A stretch of 64,000 nucleotides of DNA from Xylanibacter ruminicola Ga6B6 (GTDB taxonomy: Bacteria; Bacteroidota; Bacteroidia; Bacteroidales; Bacteroidaceae): assembly GCF_000687715.1 (NCBI RefSeq), contig NZ_JHXD01000006.1, forward strand, positions 1-64,000, in the 5' to 3' direction. The notes under the pieces are model-generated. The model worked only from the letters and a program-made list of their open reading frames with translations. It did no database searches and was not told the origin of the DNA. Below are positions 7,724-15,922 of this stretch, one piece after another. Numbering within the stretch: the stretch's first letter is position 1; each line of letters opens with the position of its first letter. A program made the translations under genes and the position numbers.

Positions 7724-9184
7724 TTACTTCTTAGGAACAGCCTGGCCCCAAATGTACTTGCTGTTTGAAGTAGTGCCTTCAATTGCAGTTGCTTTTGTCT
7801 TGTCGCTGGTATCGCCCTGCAGGAACTGGAAACCTGTAGCTGCAGTCAGACTACCCTTAACAGCTCTGTAGTCGTCGTTATAAGCTTGGAATGAACCCTT
7901 GTTAAGAACAACATCACCGATAACTGCGAAACTTGTCTCAGTGTCAGAGCCTTGACCTTGGGCAAGTACTAAACCACCATTCACTGTAAGTTTTCCGCTA
8001 AGTTTCATAGCGTACTTGCTGGTCCCAGTTGAATAAGCATTTAATGCACCTGCATAAACGTTAACGTCCTTTACGACAATTCCTCCATACGTAGTGAGTG
8101 TTCCTGCATAAATGTTAATCTCCTTGAAGTTTGTTATGCAATTTGCAACATTATTCCATGTATTAATATTGATATTAGGATTCCAGGCTTCATATGTACC
8201 AGCTGTTGCTCCAGGAATTGCTTCACCGAAGATATTAAGTGTAGCGTTATCTGTCTTATCATCAAGATTCTGTAATGATGAACCCCAACCGTTCTTAAAG
8301 ATAAGTGTCACATCTCCCTTAATATCTATTGTTTTACTGCCGTCATAAACACCATTCTTTACGTAATATGTACCAGCCTCAACTGCGCTTGTTGCATTAA
8401 GGTCTAATTCCTTATACTTATCAGCAGTCAGGATCTCGCGCTTGCCTTCTTCGTTCATGTAAGCAATAGACTCCTTGATGTCAACCTTAACCATAGCAGT
8501 CCAATTGTCTTCGTCTGCTGCCTTCTTTTCGTAACCATCAGGGATGTTGTTAACCTTAGCATGGATATAAACAGTACCCTTGTCGCTGCCAACAGTAAAT
8601 TTACCAGTTGCCATATCGATAGTGCTGTTACCTGTATAGGGGTTGTAGCCGCCATTACCATCATCTTCCCAGAGGCTATATTGTATTTCGCATCCTTCTG
8701 CTGGATATGGAACAAAGAATTCACTTGCTTCGAAGGTAGAACCATTATTGACAGTGTACTCTACATAAGATTCAATGTTACTCTTAAGTTTTACATTGGC
8801 ATCCATTACAATGACCTTATAGGTAAGCTTGGTTGGCTCGAATACGCTTCTACCGTTTGTGCTCATACCAGAGATAACTGCGCTGATGTTGGCTTCACCT
8901 TCAGCTATAGCTTCAACTTCACCAGTAACAGGATCAACGGTTGCAACTTCTGTGTTGTCAGACTCGTAAGCAATAATTGCTGAACTTACGGCAGTTGCAG
9001 TAGCAATGATTTTCTTATCGCCAATCTTCATAGTTACCTCAGCACCTGGATCAGTCTTCCACTGAACGTAAGATGCAACAGGATTATCCTCCTGGCCAAT
9101 CACGTCATCACAGCTTGAAATAACGAAAGCTGCACCGAGCAGGAGCGAAACCTGCATCAGATTCTTGAAATAGTTCTTTTTCAT
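7724..9184 (-). CDS. Surface lipoprotein with BIG2 domain and beta-rich C-terminal region
   Basis: A 486-residue lipoprotein with a lipobox ending at Cys25 (FVISSC). Residues about 45-115 form a bacterial Ig-like group 2 domain (YESDNTEVATVDPVTGEVEA is its hallmark strand). From about residue 300 the chain becomes a repetitive beta-rich region (INIYAGTLTTYGGIVV, NVYAGALNAYSTG, LTVNGGLVLAQG), suggestive of a beta-helix or carbohydrate-binding fold. Function unknown; probably exposed on the cell surface. It is monocistronic with its own promoter and terminator. The 3' side abuts the rearranged region at 7.2-7.6 kb. Confidence 0.75.
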   Translation of the reverse strand: MKKNYFKNLMQVSLLLGAAFVISSCDDVIGQEDNPVASYVQWKTDPGAEVTMKIGDKKIIATATAVSSAIIAYESDNTEVATVDPVTGEVEAIAEGEANISAVISGMSTNGRSVFEPTKLTYKVIVMDANVKLKSNIESYVEYTVNNGSTFEASEFFVPYPAEGCEIQYSLWEDDGNGGYNPYTGNSTIDMATGKFTVGSDKGTVYIHAKVNNIPDGYEKKAADEDNWTAMVKVDIKESIAYMNEEGKREILTADKYKELDLNATSAVEAGTYYVKNGVYDGSKTIDIKGDVTLIFKNGWGSSLQNLDDKTDNATLNIFGEAIPGATAGTYEAWNPNININTWNNVANCITNFKEINIYAGTLTTYGGIVVKDVNVYAGALNAYSTGTSKYAMKLSGKLTVNGGLVLAQGQGSDTETSFAVIGDVVLNKGSFQAYNDDYRAVKGSLTAATGFQFLQGDTSDKTKATAIEGTTSNSKYIWGQAVPKK

Positions 9185-9302
9185 AAATCTTTTGTTTTAA
9201 GTTAATAAAAATGAATGTAAATTATTTATTTCAATTCGTACCTTTTAGAGTTTTACCATTTCGTTCCCTTGATGGTTATTCTATTTTACGTTATTGATAC
9301 TG

Positions 9303-9336
9303 CAAATATAGGGATTTTTATTGAAAGTTACTCAAA
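9303..9336 (-). promoter_or_regulatory. Promoter of the BIG2 lipoprotein gene
   Basis: On the minus strand the -7 box TATATTTG (9303-9310) fits TAnnTTTG. A TTTG element lies at 9333-9336 with a 22-base spacer, slightly longer than usual. The 5' leader would be about 110 bases. Confidence 0.65.
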
Positions 9337-9381
9337 AACGAAGAAATATTAACATAAATTAAGAAAAGTAATCCCGGAGGA

Positions 9382-10512
9382 CTACTTTATCACCATTTTC
9401 TTTCCGTTCTGGATATAAATACCGGGTTTCAACTGCCGAGAATCGTTAATTCTGACGCCCGATAAACTGAAAGTTCCTTGTTTGCTGGTGCCTATTTCTT
9501 TGTCGGCATTGATGTCCTCAATACCTGCATATTCCTCGTAGTTTACCAGTCGGAAGTCGCCAGTATAGCCGTTGATTACTCTCAGGTAGCAGGTGTTCAT
9601 TGGAATATGCTGACCATCGTTTGCCAAATCAGAGCTCTTGGCTGTAGTGAATATTATCTGGTTGGCATCGTTTACGCCTAATACTCTCATTGTAGTGGCA
9701 TCGTATGCTATATATTCCTCATGTTTAGAGGTTGTAGAAGCGAAGTATGTACCAAGCAGATAATTGCCTGATATTGAACTTGAGTTATCGGCAACAGGCA
9801 TAATCATGTTTTGTGCAGGATCGTTACTGCTGCATCTAAATATAATAGGTGTAGCGGCAGGAATTACGTCGTTAGTAATTTCGTTCAGTCGGCACATGCC
9901 TTCCTGTTCTCCATCAATATAGTATATCTTTATACCGTCGGATACCTTCTTGAATGCATAGTCGGCATAAAGTGTACCGTAATATCCGTCGGAAGCTTGT
10001 ACTGTGGGCTGCAGGCCTAAGTAGTTGTCGCTTGTATTGATGGGCAGGAATTTCCAATATGAATAGTCAGAGTTGCTACCAGATTGCATTACATAGCCTT
10101 TATCAGCCGACTTTGTATTGTCGTAAAGTCGAACGGTAGCACCACTATATGTTACTGATAATACGTAGTTATCGTTTCCCTTTGAAGTTATATCGAGATA
10201 TGTTTTTCCACCAGCTATCTGATAGATGCTTGTTCCTTGTGCTTTTAGATTATACTTAGATCCTACAGCCTCTACATATATTATTGAAGCAGGGTTACTC
10301 TTTACATAATCGAAACCGCGCCAAGTAATGATGTTATTAAGGTCGGCTGTAGTACTCGACATATTAACCTTACCTATAATATCATCGTTAATGGTGATAT
10401 AACGCGAACTTCCATAGTTCTGTAAACGGTAGTATCCGTCGCCATTCAGCTGTGCTGAGGCGAGTGTTGGCATAAGAATAGAAACTAATGCACTTAGAAT
10501 GACTCTTTTCAT
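9382..10512 (-). CDS. Secreted protein with C-terminal surface tail, function unknown
   Basis: A 376-residue protein with a signal peptide (residues 1-20, ...LASAQ). The mature part starts with a pattern common in Prevotella secreted proteins (DGYYRLQNYGSSRYITINDD) and is beta-rich. The C-terminus is a short module: LSGVRINDSRQLKPGIYIQN followed by the basic end GKKMVIK. The 1918-residue protein at 35489-41245 has the same kind of ending. In this family such tails resemble truncated type IX secretion or surface-anchoring signals; that role is inference. No catalytic motif is seen. It follows the OmpA gene on the same strand but is separated from it by a terminator. Confidence 0.7.
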   Translation of the reverse strand: MKRVILSALVSILMPTLASAQLNGDGYYRLQNYGSSRYITINDDIIGKVNMSSTTADLNNIITWRGFDYVKSNPASIIYVEAVGSKYNLKAQGTSIYQIAGGKTYLDITSKGNDNYVLSVTYSGATVRLYDNTKSADKGYVMQSGSNSDYSYWKFLPINTSDNYLGLQPTVQASDGYYGTLYADYAFKKVSDGIKIYYIDGEQEGMCRLNEITNDVIPAATPIIFRCSSNDPAQNMIMPVADNSSSISGNYLLGTYFASTTSKHEEYIAYDATTMRVLGVNDANQIIFTTAKSSDLANDGQHIPMNTCYLRVINGYTGDFRLVNYEEYAGIEDINADKEIGTSKQGTFSLSGVRINDSRQLKPGIYIQNGKKMVIK

Positions 10513-10542
10513 CGGGTTATCCTTTTTTTGTGGGTTTGAAAA

Positions 10543-10572
10543 AAGCCCAGCCCCTTTGTGGGACCGGGCTTT
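10543..10572 (-). terminator. Terminator of the OmpA-family gene
   Basis: Minus-strand stem AAGCCCGGTCCC paired with GGGGCTGGGCTT (G-U pairs allowed), followed by a T-rich run. It lies 28 bases after the ompA-like stop and before the start of the 376-residue secreted protein. Confidence 0.75.
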
Positions 10573-10599
10573 ACTATTTTTGTTTTTGTAATCTTGTGA

Positions 10600-11754
10600 T
10601 TACTCAGCGATTACGATAGATACACGGTTGCTGTCGTTGTCAGCGAATGGCTGAACACGAGCACCCTTGCTGTCGTAGCTGATGCGGCTTGCAGCGATGC
10701 CAGCCTTCTTCAGAGCCTTAACTACAACGTCGGCACGACCAGCAGCCAGGCGATCGTTGATGCGATCGTTACCTGTACCAGCGTCAGCGTAACCAGTTAC
10801 GTTAACCTTAGCCTCAGGGTTAGCGTTCAGGTAAGCAACTACCTCGTCAACCTTCTGCTGCTCGCTCTTGCGGATAACAGTCTTACCGATAGCGAAGAAG
10901 ATATCGCGACGGAGAGCCTCTGTCTTAGCCTCTGGCTCCTCAGCCTTAGCAGGAACCTCAACGATCTTCTCAACAATCTTCTCTACGTAGCGGATCTCTG
11001 GCTCTGGAGCAGGGATGAAACGTGTAGAGTAGGTGTTACCGAGGGCAATCTTCACACCAGCGAGGGCGTTGAAGTACCAATCCCAGTTCTTAGCCTTCTT
11101 TGAGTTGTACTTGTCGTTCAGGGTGTTAGCGCTCAGCTCGAGACCGATGCTAACCTTGTCGCTAACCTTGAAGTCACCCATCAGACCGAACTGACCCATG
11201 AGGCGAACCTTTGTACCGTCCCACAGATACTCCAGACCACGGTTTGTGGTGTAGGTAGTACCGTTGGCACCAACGATTGTACCCATAGCGCGGATAGCCT
11301 TATCAGCATCAGCAGCCTCTGTGTTAGAGAAACCGATGTTTACACCGATACCAGCGAATGCGCTCAGGTTGAATACACGGTTAGGATTGAAACCGAACAG
11401 TGCGTTAGAAACGTTGAATGTAGCGTCGATTGTAGGAGCTACATAGTTCCACTTCCACTTATACTCCTTGTTAGCAATGTCGAACTTGCTACCAGCCTTG
11501 CTCTGCCAAGCGTTAACGGCCAAGCGGGCACCCCACAGCTTTGAGAACTGACGGCCTACAGTAGCCTGTACGTTGTATGACAGCAGATCGCCGAAGCTTA
11601 CCTCACCAAGTGTGTACTGAGCGCCCAGAGGCTGAATCTGTACATACCAGTGTGGCTCGAAGACGTATTCAGTCGTGCCCTTCTGCTCCTGTGCATTTGC
11701 TGAGATACCAGCCAACAGCATCAGGCAAGACAATATTGTTTTCTTCATTTTCAT
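10600..11754 (-). CDS. OmpA-family outer-membrane protein
   Basis: A 384-residue protein with signal peptide (residues 1-22, ISANAQ). Residues about 25-250 form an eight-strand-type barrel, with tryptophan and aromatic girdles. A linker rich in Glu, Pro and Val (EKIVEKIVEVPAKAEEPEAK) leads to a C-terminal OmpA peptidoglycan-binding domain (about 280-384) with VTGYADAGTGNDRINDRLAA and a conserved Arg near the end. It anchors the outer membrane to the wall. The gene lies 38 bases after the coiled-coil lipoprotein gene with no terminator between, so the two are probably one operon. The codon choice is strongly biased, as expected for an abundant protein. Confidence 0.9.
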   Translation of the reverse strand: MKMKKTILSCLMLLAGISANAQEQKGTTEYVFEPHWYVQIQPLGAQYTLGEVSFGDLLSYNVQATVGRQFSKLWGARLAVNAWQSKAGSKFDIANKEYKWKWNYVAPTIDATFNVSNALFGFNPNRVFNLSAFAGIGVNIGFSNTEAADADKAIRAMGTIVGANGTTYTTNRGLEYLWDGTKVRLMGQFGLMGDFKVSDKVSIGLELSANTLNDKYNSKKAKNWDWYFNALAGVKIALGNTYSTRFIPAPEPEIRYVEKIVEKIVEVPAKAEEPEAKTEALRRDIFFAIGKTVIRKSEQQKVDEVVAYLNANPEAKVNVTGYADAGTGNDRINDRLAAGRADVVVKALKKAGIAASRISYDSKGARVQPFADNDSNRVSIVIAE

Positions 11755-11792
11755 ATTCTGTTTACTAATTATTTAAAATTCGCGAATGTTAA

Positions 11793-13775
11793 TTACTTCA
11801 CTACGTTGATAGCAACCTTCTTAGCAATCTGCTTACCGCTGAAGTCGAGAGCTGAGTAAACGATAGCCTGGTCACCCTCCTCGATCTTAACAGTAACCTT
11901 GCTGAAGTCTTTCTGGCCACGTGTCAGAACAACTGGGTTCTTAGCCTTACCATCCTTACCGATTACAGCAACATACTTCTTGTATGCAGGAGCGAAGAGC
12001 TCGTAAGTCATTGTTGTTGGGATGAGGTCAATCTCAGCACCAGCCTTTACAGATACGCCAGGAGCCAGACGGTTAACACCCTCGCTACCCTGATAGAGCA
12101 GTACTGGCTCGAGAACGCGTGTCAGACCATCGTTAGCAATCTTCAGGATTACCTTGTTGATGTACTTCTCGAGGAAGTTTGTAGCACGAGCCTCGAGGTT
12201 CTTAGCGCGGTCTGCATAGTAGTTAACGTCGTTGATAACCTGCAGAGCCTCAGATACCATCTCGTTCAGAGCTGTTACAGGAACTGAAGTGTAGAGAGCG
12301 TCAGCTGCATCAAGAGCGATAAAGTATTCTCTGTCTGCTGTGAGAGTTCCTGCAATTGTAATATTAGCAGGTACAATAATTGTTGTTGTAGAAGGTGCAG
12401 GTGCAGTTGCTGGAGAAACTACTTTTATAGTATTAGCAATAATCTTACCTGAAGCATTTGTCTTAAATGTCAAATATGGATTACCACCATCTGTCAACTC
12501 AACACTAACCTTAACGTCCTGCAGCTTAACATCGAGACGGTTCAGTCTATCCTGTACCTTGTTAACGAGCTTAGCAACAGCAGCGTCGATCTTGTCGAGG
12601 CTGATAGTGCGGCCATCAACACCCAGCTCAGCACCGAAACCGAAGCCGAGAGGCTTGTAAGCTGTAGCAGCGAGAGAGTAGTCAGAAAGTACGCTACGTG
12701 TACCAACAGTGTCGTTCCACTCAGCCTTCAGAGCCAGAGCTGGCATAGAAGGAATCTCGGTCTTGAGCAGAGTAGCAACAATCTGTGCACCATCCTTCAG
12801 AACCTCCTTAGCAGTAGCCTTAGCAGCTGAAGTAGTTCTTGCTGAATGATATGCGTCAGAAATGAGAGTTCTAACCTTGTCGGCGATAGTCTTGAAGTCG
12901 ATCATCTGAGTAGGATCGATAACCTTCTTCAGTGTCTCAGCGTCGTCGAGGTCGATAGTAGCCTCAGCCTTCCACAGTGTTGGCTGGAACTCAGCACGAG
13001 TCAGACCCCACTCGAGAACAGTTGTTGTATCCTTCTCAGCCTTACCAATCTCTACGAAACTTGCTGCGTTCTGGCTGTTAACCAGTGAAAGAGCAATCTG
13101 CTGAGCCTCGAGGTCAGAGATGTTAGATGGGTTGAGGGTGAAGTACATTGTACCAGCGTTAGCCTTCTCAACTGGGAGGTAGTCGTTAGCACCCCACTCA
13201 GTCTTCTTTGCACCGGCGATATCGTTAGCTGTGAGAACAACACCGTGACCAGCAACGTAGTCGTCAGCCTCTGTTGAAGGGAACTCACCAGCGTATGTAG
13301 CCTGACCGTAAGCTGCACCCAGGAACTGCAGGTTGAGACCAGGGAATACCTTTGAGTTTGCAAGAATACCATTTGAAGTAGCATTAACAGTTACGCTTGT
13401 AACCATGTTTGTCAAAGCCTCAACAATCTTGTTGATCTTTGACTCAACCTGAGTCAGCTGACCCTCGATGGTCTTTGTAACCTGAGCCAAGCTATCCTTC
13501 TCCTGCTCCAGAGTAGATACACGGTTCTTCAGGCTTGTAACGTCGCTCTTCAGAGTCTTGATGTCGCCCTCAGCAGTGGTCATACGGCCTTCGAGTGCGT
13601 CGATGTCCTTCTCAGCCTGCTCTACGCGTGGCTCGAGGTTAGCCTTAACGGCATTTACCTGTGCCATCAAGTCTGTCTTTACATCCTCGCTTGTGTCCTT
13701 ACAAGAAACGAATGATGTTGATGTAGCACCTACGAGGGCTACCATCAGAATACCATTGATAATTTTCTTTTTCAT
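11793..13775 (-). CDS. Coiled-coil lipoprotein (PL29 N-terminal-like), abundant envelope protein
   Basis: A 660-residue lipoprotein with lipidated Cys at 25 (TSFVSC). Residues about 30-125 are a heptad coiled coil (QAEKDIDALEGRMTTAEGDI, then SLKNRVSTLEQEKDSL). The rest is beta-rich and ends GKQIAKKVAINVVK. The N-terminal arrangement resembles Bacteroidales lipoproteins annotated with a PL29 lyase N-terminal domain, but no lyase catalytic region is recognisable. Codon bias is as strong as in the adjacent OmpA gene, suggesting high expression. It is first in a two-gene operon with the OmpA protein, so a shared envelope or surface-layer role is plausible. Confidence 0.7.
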   Translation of the reverse strand: MKKKIINGILMVALVGATSTSFVSCKDTSEDVKTDLMAQVNAVKANLEPRVEQAEKDIDALEGRMTTAEGDIKTLKSDVTSLKNRVSTLEQEKDSLAQVTKTIEGQLTQVESKINKIVEALTNMVTSVTVNATSNGILANSKVFPGLNLQFLGAAYGQATYAGEFPSTEADDYVAGHGVVLTANDIAGAKKTEWGANDYLPVEKANAGTMYFTLNPSNISDLEAQQIALSLVNSQNAASFVEIGKAEKDTTTVLEWGLTRAEFQPTLWKAEATIDLDDAETLKKVIDPTQMIDFKTIADKVRTLISDAYHSARTTSAAKATAKEVLKDGAQIVATLLKTEIPSMPALALKAEWNDTVGTRSVLSDYSLAATAYKPLGFGFGAELGVDGRTISLDKIDAAVAKLVNKVQDRLNRLDVKLQDVKVSVELTDGGNPYLTFKTNASGKIIANTIKVVSPATAPAPSTTTIIVPANITIAGTLTADREYFIALDAADALYTSVPVTALNEMVSEALQVINDVNYYADRAKNLEARATNFLEKYINKVILKIANDGLTRVLEPVLLYQGSEGVNRLAPGVSVKAGAEIDLIPTTMTYELFAPAYKKYVAVIGKDGKAKNPVVLTRGQKDFSKVTVKIEEGDQAIVYSALDFSGKQIAKKVAINVVK

Positions 13776-13847
13776 TGAACTTAAAAATTATAATTAAACA
13801 AATAAATAAAACAATAATATCGTACGTTAATTTATATAAATCGGTGA

Positions 13848-13879
13848 CAAAAGTAGGAAATATAATTGAAACTTGCAAG
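13848..13879 (-). promoter_or_regulatory. Promoter of the coiled-coil lipoprotein-OmpA operon
   Basis: On the minus strand: -7 box TACTTTTG at 13848-13855 and -33 CTTG at 13876-13879 with a 20-base spacer, an excellent fit to the Bacteroidota promoter. The 5' leader is about 65 AT-rich bases. The region 13776-13984 holds nothing else that I can see. Confidence 0.8.
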
Positions 13880-13984
13880 AAATATTAGGTTTTTTTTTCA
13901 AAAAACCGCAAATTTCTGCCGAAATACCTGCAATATGGTAGTTTTTTCCATTTATAGCTCCTTTTTATGTTATTTTAAGTGATG

Positions 13985-14065
13985 TGCGCCTGACAGGACT
14001 CGAACCTGCACGTCATAAACACTAGATCCTAAGTCTAGCGCGTCTACCAATTCCGCCACAGGCGC
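13985..14065 (-). tRNA. tRNA-Leu (anticodon UAG)
   Basis: On the minus strand the acceptor stem GCGCCTG pairs with CAGGCGC. A D-arm with AATTGGTAGACGC, the anticodon arm CTAGA-CTTAGGA-TCTAG (anticodon UAG, reads CUA), a variable arm and the T-arm GGTTCGAGTCC follow. The 3' CCA is not encoded. Confidence 0.95.
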
Positions 14066-14109
14066 AGAATCGACGTAAGTCAATTCGCATTTTGATAGAA
14101 ATGCGGGTG

Positions 14110-14117
14110 CAAAGATA
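14110..14117 (-). promoter_or_regulatory. -7 box (TATCTTTG) upstream of tRNA-Leu
   Basis: TATCTTTG on the minus strand, 45 bases before the mature tRNA 5' end, consistent with a short 5' leader removed by RNase P. No clear -33 box. Confidence 0.65.
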
Positions 14118-14159
14118 ATGCTTTTTTTTTATTTGACCTACGGATTTAACGTATTTTTT

Positions 14160-15155
14160 TTAATTACTATTAAGTAAGGTACGCGCGTGTTCTATTATAG
14201 TATCTTTACCTTTGTTAAAATCTTCGTCGGTTAGCGTCACGTTGTAGTCGGGATCGATACCGAATTCGGTTTGGTTGTGGTTGGCATCGTAGGTAGGGCA
14301 GGCCGAGAAACGCACTGTCCAACCATTCGGCAGACTGGCGGTGAAGGGCAGGCCGCTGCCACCACCGGTACGGTCGCCCACTACGGTTACCTGTGGCATA
14401 CATTTCATGTAGGTGGTAAACTCATTGGCGGCACTAAACACACCGCGGTTGGTGAGTAGTACCACCTTTTTCTGCCAGCGTAGGTTGCTGCTGGGCTCTA
14501 TATACTGTGGCTCCTGTGCTGAGAAGTCGTTATGACCTTTACCGGTTTTATGCTGTATGTAGCCAACCAGTGTTTTCTGGTTGCAGAATCGGGCAGCCAG
14601 TTTCTCGGCATTGGTCAGGTCGCCGCCGCCATTGCTACGGATGTCGAGTATCATGCCCTGGCAGAACATGAGGTGCTGTATTACCTCGTCGAGATTACCT
14701 TCGCCCACAGCACTTGAAAAGCTGCCATAATATACATAGCCGATGTTATCGTCGAGGATGCGGTAGCGCAGGCCGCCGGCTATACGATAGTCGGTGCCTA
14801 AGTAACGACGCTGCAGGGTATCGCTGAAGTTGGTGGGGTAGTCCTCATGCCAGTTCCAGTAACGCCCATTGTCGAAAGCGGTGTAGAGGTTTACATGTCC
14901 GTCGCGCAGTTCGGAGAGCATATCGGTGAGCACCTCGAACAGCTGCTCGCGGTTCATATTGTCGTTTACACGTACCTTATAGGTCTGGTAAATCTGGTTC
15001 CAATCAATATCTTTGTAGTCGAAAAAACAGTAGTGCTCATCGATGATATGCCACAAGGCCTCGAAGTTGCCTGTGGGTGTATCGGGGCGTTCTTCCTCCT
15101 TTACGCAGGAAGTTATGGAAAAAATCAGGAGAATTAACAGCGTTATCTTTTTCAT
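14160..15155 (-). CDS. S41-family peptidase, lipoprotein
   Basis: A 331-residue C-terminal-processing-type serine peptidase. Starting at 15155 gives a lipoprotein signal with Cys17 (FSITSC); the frame is open 42 codons further, but that extension lies inside the upstream gene and has no export signal. An N-terminal helical segment (LRDGHVNLY) is followed by the peptidase fold: DIRSNGGGD near 172-180 and the catalytic Ser241 in NRGVFSAANEFT. The substrate is unknown. The ATG overlaps the stop of the DUF3316 gene (ATGA), so the two are translationally coupled and downstream of parC. Confidence 0.87.
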   Translation of the reverse strand: MKKITLLILLIFSITSCVKEEERPDTPTGNFEALWHIIDEHYCFFDYKDIDWNQIYQTYKVRVNDNMNREQLFEVLTDMLSELRDGHVNLYTAFDNGRYWNWHEDYPTNFSDTLQRRYLGTDYRIAGGLRYRILDDNIGYVYYGSFSSAVGEGNLDEVIQHLMFCQGMILDIRSNGGGDLTNAEKLAARFCNQKTLVGYIQHKTGKGHNDFSAQEPQYIEPSSNLRWQKKVVLLTNRGVFSAANEFTTYMKCMPQVTVVGDRTGGGSGLPFTASLPNGWTVRFSACPTYDANHNQTEFGIDPDYNVTLTDEDFNKGKDTIIEHARTLLNSN

Positions 15156-15922
15156 AGGCTGCGGGTGATGCCAAGCAGGATACGGTGGGTGTAGGTGTGC
15201 TGCTTGAGGTTGTTGACTTGGGCTTGCTGGTAGTTGCCGAGGTAGGCCAGGCGCAGTGCCCATTTTTGAGTGCAGTGCCAATCCACCGAGGCGAGTTGGC
15301 GGAAGGTGGGGGCGGAAACAAAAGTGGTGGGTACGATGTTATGATCGTAGTTGCCTCGCGAAAAGATTTCGTAGTAGCTCTGTCCGTAGTTAGGACTGAA
15401 CATCACGCCTACCAGTGGCAGGTTGAGTTCGTAACGGGCAGTAAAACGGTGGCGACTGATGTGGAAACCATACGTGGCGGTAGCACTCGGCATGATGTTG
15501 AGTGCCGCACGGGCCTGGGCGGGGTTGTTGCTGCTGGTCATATTGTAGATAGCGCCAGCGCAGAGGTTGGCGGCTACACCTGCCTGCAGCTTCAGACCGT
15601 TGAGTACGGGACGGAAATTGTAGTAGCGTGCCCAGTAGAGGTTGTAAGTAATCTCCAGGTCGTTGATGTTATGGCTACGGTCGTGGGTGTTCGAGAGGTC
15701 GACCTCGTGCTCATAGGTGTTGCTCCAGAGTCGGGTGGTGTCGCGCTGCTCTTTGATATACATATAGGTAAAGCCCGTGCCGCTAAAGTTCTCGGGGGTT
15801 AGATAAGTATCGAGAACTTTGCTTGGGCCAAGGCCTATCATGTGTGATTTGTTCTGTGCGTTTGCTGCAGTTGCAGCAAAGCACAAAACAAACAATATAT
15901 TACTTAAAATCTTCATTATCAA
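15152..15922 (-). CDS. DUF3316 family protein (outer-membrane barrel-like)
   Basis: A 256-residue protein with a signal peptide (cut after ATAANAQ, about residue 23). The pattern of amphipathic strands (YNLYWARYYNFRPVLNGLKL, YGFHISRHRFTARYELNLPL, FSPNYGQSYYEIFSRGNYDH) and the HRILLGITRSL end match the DUF3316 family of Bacteroidales, whose function is not known. The start lies 23 bases inside the 3' end of parC, and the stop overlaps the S41 peptidase start by 4 bases. The three genes look like one transcription unit. Confidence 0.8.
   Translation of the reverse strand: MIMKILSNILFVLCFAATAANAQNKSHMIGLGPSKVLDTYLTPENFSGTGFTYMYIKEQRDTTRLWSNTYEHEVDLSNTHDRSHNINDLEITYNLYWARYYNFRPVLNGLKLQAGVAANLCAGAIYNMTSSNNPAQARAALNIMPSATATYGFHISRHRFTARYELNLPLVGVMFSPNYGQSYYEIFSRGNYDHNIVPTTFVSAPTFRQLASVDWHCTQKWALRLAYLGNYQQAQVNNLKQHTYTHRILLGITRSL

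Noticed and set aside
14021..14041. Two CTAG close together
   Set aside because: They are the two sides of the anticodon stem of tRNA-Leu, not part of a 9-base array.
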